Numbered from the stretch's first letter, positions 33,508-43,640 are shown. The stretch: 64,000 bases of DNA from Elusimicrobia bacterium GWB2_63_22 (GCA_001799735.1 MGUA01000009.1:1-64000), one strand, 5' to 3'. A program made the numbers and translations. Notes: generated from the sequence alone by a model not told the origin.

Positions 33508-36500
33508 ATGCTAAAAAATGCTTTTGTGGTTCTCCTTTTCGCGGTGCCGTGTTTCGGCGCGGCTCCTAAACCGGCCAAATTCGGCATTTCACTGCAGCGG
33601 ACCAACGGTGCCTCTGACGACAGGAAATACTCCATAACCTTCTCCCCCGACAACGCCAGCGTGGCGCTGGGCGGCATGACCCTGGTCGTGTGGAGCAACA
33701 AAGGATACCTCATTCGGGAGGTTCTCCCTCCGGCGGGCGGACGCTCTTTCTACGGCTTCGGGCTGCTCCTGTTCTCTAAGGACGGGAGGGAACTCGTCTC
33801 TGCCTCCAGGAGCGAGAAGACCGTTAATATCTATGCCGCGGCTTCGGGGAAGATACTGCGCACAATAACCCTCGGCACCGAAGGTAACGCCAGTTGCCTG
33901 GCTTTTTCCGGGGACGGGGGTACGCTGGCCATAGGTACCACCGAGGGCGCGGTGGAACTGTGGGATTACAAGCGGGACCAATTACTGAAACGTGTACAGG
34001 TTACCGACAATACTATCGGCCAGCTCGCCTTCCTGCGCGACGGAAGGCTGGTTTATGGCGCCGTGCAACTCTATACCATAGTGCGCACCCCAACGTCCGT
34101 CAGCAAGACCATGAATAGCGGGGACGTCGGGTTCGAAGTGGGGTTCGTGGGCGCCGTCGGCCGCGGCGGGAAGAGTTTTAAGTGGCGCAATAAAGCCGGC
34201 AGCGAGTTGTTCTCCTTTTCGCCAGGGACAGAAAGACTGGCTGTGCACGACAGGAACACCATCTGGGTGCTGGACAGCGGCTTCAATGTGCTGAAAAGCA
34301 CCGCCTTGGTCTCCGGCGGCCAGCCCATGGAGGCGGCCAGGGCGCTTTTAAGCCCGGACGGTTCGGAGCTGGCGGTAATAACGGCCCCCGGCAGTTCGTG
34401 CCGGAGGATAGTCTATTCCCTGCCGGGCTTGGCCAGGCTGGCCGATTACCCCCTGCCGGACCACTGGGACGTGCAGGCGGCCTATACGCCCGATTCCAGG
34501 TTCATCGGTATCGCCGGCCTCGGCGAGTCCAACAGGCTTATCGATCCTCACACCGGCACTTTGCACCTGGGCCTCCACAAACACGCCGACACACCAGTGA
34601 CCGCAGATATCAGCCCGGACGGAAAACATGTAGCTTCCGGAGGCAGTTCGGTGAGCCTGTGGCCTATAGCAGGCGGGACCCCTAAAAATGTGCCGAGTCA
34701 GTTTCTCGTTTCCAAGGTAATCCTTGCCCCGGATGGGCGGCATATAGTGGTAAGCCGACGTTATGGAATAGAAGTGACGGAATTGGACAGCGGGGAAAGC
34801 CATGTGTTAGAGGCTGGTCAAATAAGTCCGGTGGCGCTTAGTGCTGATGGCCGGAAGATAGCTTATATGCCTCCCTGGACCGGGGTCCCCTCTTCAATGC
34901 GCCTGGTGGTGCGCGACTCCGTGTCGGACAAGATCTATAACGAGATACCGGTGAACTATTGCCCGGTGGAAAAGGTCGGGTTCAGTTCTTCCGGCAGGTT
35001 CCTGGTTTGGGGCCGCGGCCTATACGACCTGAAAACTAATAAGTTGCTGACTACCATGTCCTCCAACGTGGTGGACGTAGCCCGGAACCTGATGGCCGTG
35101 GCCGGCTACGAGAACGGGGTAGTGGTACGTACCCTGGCCGGCCGTGAAATTGGTTACCCGCGGATCGCTGGCAGGGCCACCGTGCTGCGTTTTGCTCCGG
35201 GGGAAAAGGCGATAGCCGTGGGGCTGGATAACGGAGGCATAGAGCTCTGGAGCGGGCAGGATTTTAAGCGGGGTAAAAGGCTGGCCGGTCACCAGCAGGG
35301 CATAACGGACCTGGAGTTCAGCAGCGACGGGCGGTTCCTGGTATCCTCCAGCAACGACAATACCACCAAGGTCTGGAACCTGCGGAATTTCAGGCACTAT
35401 ACCCGTTTTTCCGGAGGCGGAGAGTGGCTCATCTATACTCCGGACGGCTATTTTGACGCTTCTCCCAGGGGCGAGGGACTGGCCGCCATGGTCAGCGGAA
35501 TGAATGTTTTTGGGCTGGAGCAGTTCGCGGCGCGCAATAACCGCCCGGATATCATCCTGGGCAGGATGGGTCTCGGCTCGCTGGAAGAGGTGGCCCATTA
35601 TAAGGAACTGTACCTGAGGAGGCTTAAGAAAATGGGCCTTACCGAAGCCGACCTGAGCGGGGAACTTCACGCCCCGGAGGCGAAGGTGATTTTGACGCGG
35701 CGCGAGGGAAAATTCCTGACCGTGGATTTCCTGCTTTCCGACACCAAAGTCCCCCTGAAGAGTTACAACGTCTTCGTGAATAATGTTCCGCTGTTAGGCG
35801 CCGACGGAAAAAGCGTTTCTGGCGGCAGCTTCCGGGGGAGCGAACGGATAGAACTCGCTTCCGGAAAGAACAAGATAGAGATCTCCGTTACCAACGGGGC
35901 CGGGGTGGAAGCCTACCGCGCCCAGGCCTACGCCGATCACGGTGAGAAACTGAAAGGCAGTCTTTACTACCTGGCCTTCGGGGTCTCGCGGTACAAGCTG
36001 CCGGAACTGGCCTTGAATTACGCCGATAAGGACGCACGGGACCTGGAAGACGTGGTGATGAGAATGCGCCCCAAATACGACAATGTTTTCTCCAAGGTGC
36101 TGCTTAATTCCGAGGCTACCGCGGAGAATATAAAGAGCGCCAAGGCGTTCCTGGCCGGCGCTAAGACGGATGACACCGTGGTGCTTTTTGCGGCCGGGCA
36201 CGGCGGGTACAGCCGGGGCGCGGACCCGAAGTATTATTACCTGCCGTACGAGGGGGACCCGGCCAAACCGGAGACTACTGGCGTGACTTTCGAGGCCATA
36301 GAATCTATGTTGGACGGCATAAAGCCGCGAAAAAAACTATTCCTGCTGGATACCTGCGATTCCGGCGAGCTCGACGAGGAGACCTTCGGCCGGTACTACG
36401 CCGCAGCCAAGGCCAGGGGCATAACGCCGCGCAGCTACCGCAAGCCGCTGAAAGTAAGGGGGACAGAAGAGGCCGCCCCCAGGCCTTACCTGTACGAAAA

Positions 36501-36795
36501 GAACCGACTCATCTACAACGACCTCTCCCGGCGCACTGGTGCTATTGTCTTCTCTTCTTCGCGCGGCGGTGAAATTTCGTATGAAAGTTCTGACATTCAG
36601 AATGGTTTTTTTACTCACGAAGTGATAGCGGCCCTAAGCGGCCGGCAGGCTGACCAGAACGGAGACGGCAAAGTGTCCACCAAAGAACTCAGGGGCTACG
36701 TTTCCGCCGCGGTAAAGACCAGCACTAACGGGCTGCAGAACCCCGCCGTGGACAGGGATAATATTTTTCAAGAAATAGAATTCCCTCTGCCGTGA
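33508..36795 (+). CDS. Secreted WD40-repeat caspase-family (C14) protein
   Basis: 1,095 residues. A signal peptide (1-18) is followed by two runs of WD40-like propeller blades (about 25-660; clearest blade LAGHQQGITDLEFSSDGRFLVSSSNDNTTKVWNL near 592-625), a linker domain (660-810), and a caspase/metacaspase p20-like domain (816-1095). The dyad is His898 in AAGHGGYS and Cys950 in LLDTCDSGE. A loop with EF-hand spacing (DQNGDGKVSTKE, 1049-1060) near the end suggests calcium control. Caspase-fold proteases in bacteria act in signalling and programmed death, usually in the cytoplasm; export is notable. First gene of a five-gene operon; Y-repeat upstream. Confidence 0.88.
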   Translation: MLKNAFVVLLFAVPCFGAAPKPAKFGISLQRTNGASDDRKYSITFSPDNASVALGGMTLVVWSNKGYLIREVLPPAGGRSFYGFGLLLFSKDGRELVSASRSEKTVNIYAAASGKILRTITLGTEGNASCLAFSGDGGTLAIGTTEGAVELWDYKRDQLLKRVQVTDNTIGQLAFLRDGRLVYGAVQLYTIVRTPTSVSKTMNSGDVGFEVGFVGAVGRGGKSFKWRNKAGSELFSFSPGTERLAVHDRNTIWVLDSGFNVLKSTALVSGGQPMEAARALLSPDGSELAVITAPGSSCRRIVYSLPGLARLADYPLPDHWDVQAAYTPDSRFIGIAGLGESNRLIDPHTGTLHLGLHKHADTPVTADISPDGKHVASGGSSVSLWPIAGGTPKNVPSQFLVSKVILAPDGRHIVVSRRYGIEVTELDSGESHVLEAGQISPVALSADGRKIAYMPPWTGVPSSMRLVVRDSVSDKIYNEIPVNYCPVEKVGFSSSGRFLVWGRGLYDLKTNKLLTTMSSNVVDVARNLMAVAGYENGVVVRTLAGREIGYPRIAGRATVLRFAPGEKAIAVGLDNGGIELWSGQDFKRGKRLAGHQQGITDLEFSSDGRFLVSSSNDNTTKVWNLRNFRHYTRFSGGGEWLIYTPDGYFDASPRGEGLAAMVSGMNVFGLEQFAARNNRPDIILGRMGLGSLEEVAHYKELYLRRLKKMGLTEADLSGELHAPEAKVILTRREGKFLTVDFLLSDTKVPLKSYNVFVNNVPLLGADGKSVSGGSFRGSERIELASGKNKIEISVTNGAGVEAYRAQAYADHGEKLKGSLYYLAFGVSRYKLPELALNYADKDARDLEDVVMRMRPKYDNVFSKVLLNSEATAENIKSAKAFLAGAKTDDTVVLFAAGHGGYSRGADPKYYYLPYEGDPAKPETTGVTFEAIESMLDGIKPRKKLFLLDTCDSGELDEETFGRYYAAAKARGITPRSYRKPLKVRGTEEAAPRPYLYEKNRLIYNDLSRRTGAIVFSSSRGGEISYESSDIQNGFFTHEVIAALSGRQADQNGDGKVSTKELRGYVSAAVKTSTNGLQNPAVDRDNIFQEIEFPLP

Positions 36796-36831
36796 AGCGG
36801 CGCGGGGTTGTGTAGGGGAAGAGGGATAAAA

Positions 36832-39800
36832 ATGGGAAACGAACGGCTTAAAACTGCGGCGGCGCTATGCTGCGCCTTCAGTCTGCTATCGCTTTTGCCA
36901 GTGGGCCGGCTCTGCGCTAACACGCCGCAAGAGGCGGCGGCTGCCCTTGTGGAAGCTCTGAAAAGTGCGGATCCCGGGCTCTGGTACAGGCAATTGAGCA
37001 AAGCTGATGTGGATTCCTTGCATGAAATGATCGGGGAACACATGAAGAACGAATTTGAAAAGGAACGCGCTTACAGGGAAAGAGAGTTAGGGAAGAAGAT
37101 AGAAGATATCTACGAATTTAAAGGCGGTCAGTTGGCGCTTTCTTTGGGGCCCTACTCCAGGGATAAGGGGCAGGAGAAGCTGTTCGACCTGTTCTTCATT
37201 AAGGATATCCGCGTTTGGGGCGGGCAATATGCCGAAGTGACGCTTTTTTTGCCGGTAGCGATAAGAGGCGTTCTCCCGCCGGTACGGCTTTCTTTTATAA
37301 AGGAGGCGGGGGAGTGGAAATTCTGCCAGTCCCTTTCAACGGCGTATTTTGTCCATGGCCGGAACGGGGACTTTGACTATTTCGTAAACATGTACCTAAA
37401 CCTGTTCTACGGGCTAAAGCTGGACCGGACTGACTCCTCTAAAATAAAGAGAAAGAGTTTCCGCCTGTCGAAAGAACTGTCCGATAAATATTTTACTGCC
37501 TGGAAGAACATGAAGAGTTACTCCGCGAAAGATTTTCTCGCTATGTGGCTGCTGACCGGAGATAAAAAAGCCATTCGGGTATGGGAAGAAGAGAAAACCT
37601 CCGGCAAGAAGACCCTGACGGACAAGGAATTGGAAATGTACAAGGGGTTCCTGTCCGGGAAGACGCAACCGTCCCGCCAGCCCGTCCCTCCGCCCGCTTT
37701 AGAGTCAGAACAATATTTTCAGTACGTGAAAGGGGCCTTCTTCCGGGATATACTGGCCTACAAAAAACTGCTGCTGAAATTTCCGGGAGACGAAAAGATG
37801 TGCGCCAAGGCGAAATACCAGATAGCGGAGAACTACGAGTATGCCAGGGAATACGCCCTGGCGGAAATGGTTTACCTCGGTTTCTTGAAGAAATATCCGG
37901 CCGCTGAGGACGAACCGAAAGCGCAGGCTAACCTGGCCAAGCTTTACTGGGATAAACTTGGGAAACAGGATGAGGCCGTTAGAATATGGAAAGAGCTGGA
38001 CGCGAAGGGGAAACTGCCTGCGGACGCTCCTTATAAAGCGGCCGGCAGGTTAGTGCCCAAGACGCTGGTTCAGAATCTTGAAGCCGGGTATATGCGCGGC
38101 ATAGTGGATTTTGACATTGAGCAGGACGGAAAATGGACCGACGTGCTTTATACTTCCGGCTCGGTAAAAGTCGGGGGCAAGGAGTACGTCCCCGCGGAAA
38201 ACAAGCTGGTCAGGTACCTGGAGAGCGGCCAGGGCAGCGAAATATACAGTAAAGAGATAGACTACGGCGGACAGGACAGTCAAAGTCATTTAAGCTACAG
38301 GAAAATGCAGGCGACCCGCAACGGGATTTGGCTGTATACGGCTATGTGCAACGGCCATGCCCTCTTCCTGTCCCCGGAGGGTAGGCCGTTGGCTCGTTTG
38401 CGCGACGAGGGCGACGTGCTGGCCGACCTGCCTCTCGAAGGCCGGGAGGGGCCGTATCCGTGGAAATATACCAACGAAGAGCATCTGCGCAGTCCTTATT
38501 GGCAGGGGGTTCACTTCGCCGATAAATATGTTTACGTCTACGCGGCGAACTCGGTGGCGCTGAAGAAATACGATGCCAAGACCAAAAGCTTGATCTCAAA
38601 AACGGTCCCTGCTCCGGGGGCCAGTCTTGGGAATTATTCGGCGAATATGGCGCCATCCGCTAAAGGGACCATGTTCGTGGTTTCCCCAGAGGCCGGAGTG
38701 GTGCTTGAGTACAACGACGAAGGTAAGGTAGTCGGCACTATTAAGGACGTCCGGACAGGGGTGCAGTTCGGGAATATCAGGGATATGGCCTTCGACAAAG
38801 AAGGAAATATGTACGCGGCTTTAGAGACTGACCATCAGATTGCGGTATTTTCAAAGGATGGCAAACTTGTAAATTCCTTCATCGACGAAACCGTTACCCC
38901 CACCAGCGTGGCCGTGGATGGGGCCGGGGATATCTATGTGAGCGGCTATGGAATGTCCATGGGCGGAACAACGGTGAAGATATATGACCGCAACGGCAAA
39001 GCCAAAACCTCTTTCAGCACACTGCACCCCAAAGCGACCGTAGCCAATGTGGGAATAAGAGACCTGGCTGTTACTGATGACGGGTTTGTTTATGTGCGGG
39101 TGGACACCGTGGTGGAACGCTATACCACGAAAGGAGAGCGGGTGGACTATTGGGTCATCCCGAATTCCGGGCAGGACGCGGTCATGTTTGCCGCCGATCC
39201 GAAGCGCAAGAAATTGTTCATGCTGAAGGGCCTTGAAGTTTATGAGTATGGCGGGCCCGGGACAAAAAAAATAGCCGATCTGCGACTGCCCGAAAAACCA
39301 TACTCCCCGGTAAAGATGGTGGCCGCTTTCGGCGCGGACAAGCGGGGAAACTTGCAGGGGCATGTCAGCAATATCGGGGTATTCAGTTTTGATCCGGATA
39401 AGATCAGCGGCGGCACCGTCCCGCTCGGCATCGGCGGGGCCAAGTATGGCTCACAGATCTCGCTCGAGCGCACGGGCTTGGACCGGGACGGCAACATCTG
39501 GTCCTGTAATTCCAGGAACTACGGCAAGGGTCCCGTTATAGAAAAATACGGCCCGGACGGGAAGCAGGTTCTTAAAATACCTCAGGCGGAGGGGACCAGG
39601 AATTCATGGAAACCGGTAGATATTGTGAAGTCCTGTAAGGACGAACTTCTTGTGGCGGATTCCGCCAACCGGCGCATAGCGAAATACACCATGTCCGGGA
39701 AATACTTGGGGGATTTCGACCTTACGCCGTATATGAGCGGCTGGATACAGCGGCTGAGGGTGGACTCCAAAGAACGCTTGTATATACTTTCCAGCCAAAT

Positions 39801-39858
39801 GGGAAAGCAGTTTATTCTCCGCTTTGACGGAGTGGTTTTTAAGGAAACGCGGAACTAA
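36832..39858 (+). CDS. Secreted TPR and NHL-type propeller protein
   Basis: 1,008 residues with a signal peptide (1-29, RLCAN). An N-terminal domain (30-280) of unknown type; a TPR/YbgF-like helical region (about 293-395; CAKAKYQIAENYEYAREYALAEMVYLGFLKKYP); then a long beta-propeller (403-1006) with NHL/SMP-30-like repeats such as IRDMAFDKEGNMYAALETDHQIAVFSKDGKLV, TSVAVDGAGDIYVSG and ELLVADSANRRIAKYTMSGKYL. No catalytic site is evident; a binding or sensor role is likely. It starts 36 bases after the caspase gene behind GAGGGATAAAA. The in-frame TTG at 36808 was rejected. Confidence 0.8.
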   Translation: MGNERLKTAAALCCAFSLLSLLPVGRLCANTPQEAAAALVEALKSADPGLWYRQLSKADVDSLHEMIGEHMKNEFEKERAYRERELGKKIEDIYEFKGGQLALSLGPYSRDKGQEKLFDLFFIKDIRVWGGQYAEVTLFLPVAIRGVLPPVRLSFIKEAGEWKFCQSLSTAYFVHGRNGDFDYFVNMYLNLFYGLKLDRTDSSKIKRKSFRLSKELSDKYFTAWKNMKSYSAKDFLAMWLLTGDKKAIRVWEEEKTSGKKTLTDKELEMYKGFLSGKTQPSRQPVPPPALESEQYFQYVKGAFFRDILAYKKLLLKFPGDEKMCAKAKYQIAENYEYAREYALAEMVYLGFLKKYPAAEDEPKAQANLAKLYWDKLGKQDEAVRIWKELDAKGKLPADAPYKAAGRLVPKTLVQNLEAGYMRGIVDFDIEQDGKWTDVLYTSGSVKVGGKEYVPAENKLVRYLESGQGSEIYSKEIDYGGQDSQSHLSYRKMQATRNGIWLYTAMCNGHALFLSPEGRPLARLRDEGDVLADLPLEGREGPYPWKYTNEEHLRSPYWQGVHFADKYVYVYAANSVALKKYDAKTKSLISKTVPAPGASLGNYSANMAPSAKGTMFVVSPEAGVVLEYNDEGKVVGTIKDVRTGVQFGNIRDMAFDKEGNMYAALETDHQIAVFSKDGKLVNSFIDETVTPTSVAVDGAGDIYVSGYGMSMGGTTVKIYDRNGKAKTSFSTLHPKATVANVGIRDLAVTDDGFVYVRVDTVVERYTTKGERVDYWVIPNSGQDAVMFAADPKRKKLFMLKGLEVYEYGGPGTKKIADLRLPEKPYSPVKMVAAFGADKRGNLQGHVSNIGVFSFDPDKISGGTVPLGIGGAKYGSQISLERTGLDRDGNIWSCNSRNYGKGPVIEKYGPDGKQVLKIPQAEGTRNSWKPVDIVKSCKDELLVADSANRRIAKYTMSGKYLGDFDLTPYMSGWIQRLRVDSKERLYILSSQMGKQFILRFDGVVFKETRN

Positions 39859-39886
39859 GAGCGGCACAATAGCCGGAGGGGCACTA

Positions 39887-41002
39887 ATGGCCAGAATCTT
39901 GTACGGGGTTTCGGGAGAAGGCAGCGGGCACGCCACGCGCAGCAAGGAGATACTCTCCGGGCTGGTGAAGAAGCACCGGGTGAAGGTGCTGGCCTATGGC
40001 AAGTCCTACGACCTGCTAAAGGACTGCTTCGACACGCAGAAGATCTACGGCCTGCACCTCTATTACAGGGACGGCTCGGTGGATTACCTGCGCACGGCGC
40101 TTGCCAATCTGCGCCGGATGCCGGCCGAACTGGACGGCACCTTGGCCGGGGTGAAAGCCGTGATGAAGCGGTTCCGGCCCGAGGTGGTCATTTCGGACTT
40201 CGAGCCTGTCTCCGGGCTGCTGGCCAGGCACAACCAACTGCCGCTCATCTCGCTGGATAACCAGCATATCTTCACCAATTGCGACGTAAAATACCCGCGG
40301 CGTTTCGCGCGGGAGGCCGGGGTGAACCGGCTGGTGATAGGGGCCTACCTGCCGCGCATAAGCGAAACGCTCATAACCTGTTTCTACCATCCCCGGGTCA
40401 CCAGGCCCGATACTTATCTTTTTCCGCCCATACTGCGCCGCGCCATACTGGCGCAGAAGCCGCGCGCGGGGCGGCATGTGCTGGTGTACCAGACCGCCAG
40501 CGGGGATGACTCCATAGCGGGCGCGCTCAAGAACTGCCCCGGCGAGTACATCTTCTACGGCTGCAACAAGGACCAGCGTGACGGCAACATAACGTACCGC
40601 AAGTTCAGCGAGGAAGGCTTCATAAAAGACCTGGCCTCCTGCCGCGCCGTGGTTTGCAACGGCGGACTAAGCCTTATGAGCGAAGCCCTGCACTTGGGAA
40701 AGCCGATATTTTCCGTGCCCATCGCCGGGCAGTTCGAGCAGATAGCCAACGCCTATTACCTGGAAAAACTGGGCTACGGGCGCTACCGTCCGGCGCTTAC
40801 CGCCCTGGGCTTGCGGGACTTCCTGAAGAATATAGAGCTTTACTCGGCAAATCTGAAAAAATATCCGCGAGCCGACAACTCGGCCATTGCCGCCAAGCTG
40901 GAAGAGCTCATAGCTGCGCATGCGGGAAAGATAGCTCTGAAAAAACCGCGCCTCATAGGCCGGATGGCAGGAAAAATCCTGGGCTGGGAAAAAAAGAAAT
41001 GA
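39887..41002 (+). CDS. MJ1255/VC2487-family glycosyltransferase
   Basis: 371 residues, cytoplasmic, GT-B fold related to MurG/GT28. Signature regions: ARILYGVSGEGSGHATRSKEIL at the N-terminus, ISDFEPVSGLLARHNQLPLISLDNQH in the first Rossmann domain, and in the second VCNGGLSLMSEALHLGKPIFSVPIAGQFEQIANAYYLEKLGYG, which is the nucleotide-sugar donor site. It ends in a short basic tail. This family is uncharacterised enzymatically, but the donor site indicates use of a UDP-sugar, perhaps on a lipid acceptor at the inner membrane. GGAGGGG precedes the ATG; 28 bases separate it from the upstream gene, and the next gene overlaps by ATGA. Confidence 0.88.
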   Translation: MARILYGVSGEGSGHATRSKEILSGLVKKHRVKVLAYGKSYDLLKDCFDTQKIYGLHLYYRDGSVDYLRTALANLRRMPAELDGTLAGVKAVMKRFRPEVVISDFEPVSGLLARHNQLPLISLDNQHIFTNCDVKYPRRFAREAGVNRLVIGAYLPRISETLITCFYHPRVTRPDTYLFPPILRRAILAQKPRAGRHVLVYQTASGDDSIAGALKNCPGEYIFYGCNKDQRDGNITYRKFSEEGFIKDLASCRAVVCNGGLSLMSEALHLGKPIFSVPIAGQFEQIANAYYLEKLGYGRYRPALTALGLRDFLKNIELYSANLKKYPRADNSAIAAKLEELIAAHAGKIALKKPRLIGRMAGKILGWEKKK

Positions 41003-42078
41003 AATTCAAGCTTCCGCTGCTCACCGCGCTGGCTGGCTTTCTGGCCCTCTCCGCGTCGCCCCTGCCCGCCTGCGATATAAAGCCGGACGAAGAACTGGTG
41101 TTTTTCGGCAGCTACGGCTGGCTGGACCGGAAGTCGGGCGAGTGGAACGTCTCCGTACACGGCTGGATCTACGAGCCGGAGGAGGATTCCGCGGTCATAG
41201 GGACGCTGTCCAAGGCGTTCGGCAAAATGCTGGGCCTGAAGAAAGCAGACCTGGCCTCGTCTGTCTACGAAGAAAGGAGCCGCCGGTTCTTCGTGGATAA
41301 CGAAAGGGGCAAGGTTCTGCGCGTGGAAATAGCCGGGCTCGGGCCGTTTAAACTGGTTAAGTCCGCGCCGAATGGGCACATGCGCGATGTGGTGCGTATA
41401 AAGGACGGCGCCCCGGGATTTTCCGGCGGGGCGGTGAAGGTGCGCACGCTGTGCGCCCAGGGGCACAGGACCTTCGAGGGCGAGATAGCGCTGATAAGCC
41501 CTGAGGGTCTTTCCGTGGTGTCCGATATCGACGACACCATAAAGATAAGCGAAGTGCGCGACAGAACGGCGCTGGTGGCCAACACTTTTGTGAAACCGTT
41601 CACCGCGGCTCCCGGCATGGCCGGGCTATACGGCCGCCTGGCAGAAAAGGGCGCGTGGTTCCATTATGTTTCTGCCAGCCCCTGGCAGTTGTACGCGCCG
41701 TTGGCGCGGTTCATGGTCGAGAGCGGCTTTCCCGGCGGGACGCTGGAGCTTAAGACGTTCCGCTGGAAGGATCGGACTTTCCTTTCACTGTTCCAGAAAC
41801 CGGAGGCGTACAAGATCCCGGTTATAACTAAGCTGATAGAGACTTTCCCCGGGAGAAAATTCATCCTGATAGGGGATTCCGGCGAGAAAGACCCGGAGAT
41901 CTACGGCGCGATAGCCAGGCAATTCCCCGGGAACGTTTCCAAGATACTTATACGCGACGTTACCGGCGAGAAAGCGGACGCGCCGAGGTTCCTGGCCGCG
42001 TTCAAAGACCTGCCGGGGACCCTTTGGCGGGTTTTCGAAAAGCCGGACGGTGTAGACATGGGAGAGATGAAGCTATGA
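40999..42078 (+). CDS. APP1/lipin-like phosphatidate phosphatase, exported
   Basis: 359 residues with a signal peptide (1-24, LPAC). A first domain (30-165) matches the N-terminal part of APP1-type proteins (DEELVFFGSYGWLDRKSGEWNVSVHGWIYEP). The catalytic domain (DUF2183) has DxDxT as Asp176-Ile-Asp178-Asp-Thr180 (VVSDIDDTIKISEV), then FHYVSASPWQLYAPLARFM and KFILIGDSGEKDPEIYG, the HAD motifs II-IV. APP1 removes phosphate from phosphatidate or lysophosphatidate. The apparent signal peptide puts it in the envelope. The true start overlaps the glycosyltransferase stop; the frame upstream to 40654 is a shadow. Confidence 0.85.
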   Translation: MKFKLPLLTALAGFLALSASPLPACDIKPDEELVFFGSYGWLDRKSGEWNVSVHGWIYEPEEDSAVIGTLSKAFGKMLGLKKADLASSVYEERSRRFFVDNERGKVLRVEIAGLGPFKLVKSAPNGHMRDVVRIKDGAPGFSGGAVKVRTLCAQGHRTFEGEIALISPEGLSVVSDIDDTIKISEVRDRTALVANTFVKPFTAAPGMAGLYGRLAEKGAWFHYVSASPWQLYAPLARFMVESGFPGGTLELKTFRWKDRTFLSLFQKPEAYKIPVITKLIETFPGRKFILIGDSGEKDPEIYGAIARQFPGNVSKILIRDVTGEKADAPRFLAAFKDLPGTLWRVFEKPDGVDMGEMKL

Positions 42079-43598
42079 GGAACCTGAGGATATTTCTGCT
42101 TGCTGCGGTACTGCTGCCGCTGGGTTTTGAGGCCGGAGCCGGCAAAGAGACCGGCGGTCCCGCCCGTATAACCGCGGAGCAGGTGGATAGCGACCTGAAA
42201 ACGCTGGAGATCTGCCGGGCGGGGCTCAGGGCGCTCGACGGCTATGTGCGGTCCAGGGCGGGGCTTTACGGCAAGACCGCGGCGGATCGGATCTATACCC
42301 GGGAGGAAAAAGAAGAGGTCTGGGGTCTCTGGAAGTCCTACTTCGACTACCTTGTGACCCTAGACCGCCTGGGCAAGAAATACGGCGACTCGTACGACAA
42401 GCTGGAGAAGCCTCTCCGGCAGGGCGCTTTCCTCGCGGCCTACGGCGCTTTTATGGCGCAGTACAGTTCGGCGCTCACGGTGATAGAACAGCTGGAAAAG
42501 AACGGCGCCATAGACGTAATACTCAACGAGGATGTGCCGGAGGCCGGTATCCCTAAGGGCAGTTACTTTAAATTTAAGTTCCGGTTCCTCAACGCCGCGC
42601 GCGCCGCCGAATTCGTGGCGCTGGAGGTGCTGTACGCCCATTATAAGGACGTAAGCCATCCCGGTTCCAGGAAAGCGGCCGAAGAGGATGCGGGCTTCAT
42701 CTGGAAGCACGGCCGGGTGAAGGGGCAGGTTCAGACGCTGAGGAACGCCATGGCGGTGGTTAAAAAGGCCGGCTTCACCGCCTGGTTCCCGGTGCAGACG
42801 GAGGTTTCCGAATTCATGGGCGACGCTAAGGTTTACAGGCGGCACAGCTCCCTGATAACGCAGGAGCAGATAGCCCGGATAGCCCCGCTGCTGGAACCGG
42901 GGGACATCTTCCTGGAGCGGAGGGAATGGTATCTTTCCAATGTGGGCCTGCCGGGGTTCTGGCCCCACGCCGCGCTTTATGTGGGCGGACGGAACGAACG
43001 CGACGCTTATTTCAGCGGGCCTGAAGTGGTCGTCTGGGCCAAACAGCTGGACCCCGTCTGCGGCAGCCTGGACTGCGTGTTGAAGGGCAAATACCCCGAG
43101 GCTTATGAAACCAGCCTGCGGCCGTACATGGGGCACGCGCCAAAGGTGCTGGAGGCCATGAGCGAAGGCGTGACCTTTACCAGCCTGGAACATTCCCTGG
43201 AAGCAGATTCCATAGTGGTGCTGAGGCCCAGGCTCCCTAAAACGGAAAAGGCGCAGGCCATCCTCAAGGCCTTCCACTATTCAGGCCGGCCTTACGACTT
43301 CAACTTCGATTTTCAGACCGACGACACCATAGTCTGTTCCGAGCTGGTCTACAAATGTTACGAGCCTTCCCCGCGGATGAAAGGCATAAGGTTCGAGACC
43401 GAAAAGGTGATAGGGCGGCACGTAAGCCCGCCGAACCTGATGGCCAAGCAGTTCGACGTAGAGTACGGCACCGACAGGCAGCAACTGGACATGATATTAT
43501 TCCTCGACGGGCGCGAGTGGGAAAAGGCCGCTAAGGCGTCTACGTTGGAGGAGTTCCGTCGGAGTTGGAAGCGGCCGAAGTGGTACATCTGGCAGTGA
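42075..43598 (+). CDS. Exported YiiX-like permuted papain-fold enzyme
   Basis: 507 residues with a signal peptide (1-22). A helical N-terminal half (30-270) is unrecognised. The C-terminal domain is a circularly permuted NlpC/P60 (C92/YiiX) type: PGDIFLERREWYLSNVGLPGFWPHAALYVGG with His298, then ADSIVVLRPRL and, after a further 100 residues, TDDTIVCSELVYKCY with Cys421, reversing the usual Cys-before-His order. Members include lipid acyl-hydrolases/transferases and amidases. Coupled by ATGA to the phosphatase gene, which suggests successive steps on one lipid or glycolipid. Last gene of the operon; no clear terminator follows. Confidence 0.83.
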   Translation: MRNLRIFLLAAVLLPLGFEAGAGKETGGPARITAEQVDSDLKTLEICRAGLRALDGYVRSRAGLYGKTAADRIYTREEKEEVWGLWKSYFDYLVTLDRLGKKYGDSYDKLEKPLRQGAFLAAYGAFMAQYSSALTVIEQLEKNGAIDVILNEDVPEAGIPKGSYFKFKFRFLNAARAAEFVALEVLYAHYKDVSHPGSRKAAEEDAGFIWKHGRVKGQVQTLRNAMAVVKKAGFTAWFPVQTEVSEFMGDAKVYRRHSSLITQEQIARIAPLLEPGDIFLERREWYLSNVGLPGFWPHAALYVGGRNERDAYFSGPEVVVWAKQLDPVCGSLDCVLKGKYPEAYETSLRPYMGHAPKVLEAMSEGVTFTSLEHSLEADSIVVLRPRLPKTEKAQAILKAFHYSGRPYDFNFDFQTDDTIVCSELVYKCYEPSPRMKGIRFETEKVIGRHVSPPNLMAKQFDVEYGTDRQQLDMILFLDGREWEKAAKASTLEEFRRSWKRPKWYIWQ

Positions 43599-43640
43599 TC
43601 GGTGTTTGTCTGGATAGGGGCGGGGAACCTCGGGCCGTGG

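Noticed and set aside
40654-40998. N-terminal extension of the APP1-like phosphatase
   Set aside because: It overlaps the glycosyltransferase gene in another frame. The internal ATG at 40999 gives a signal peptide and ATGA coupling.
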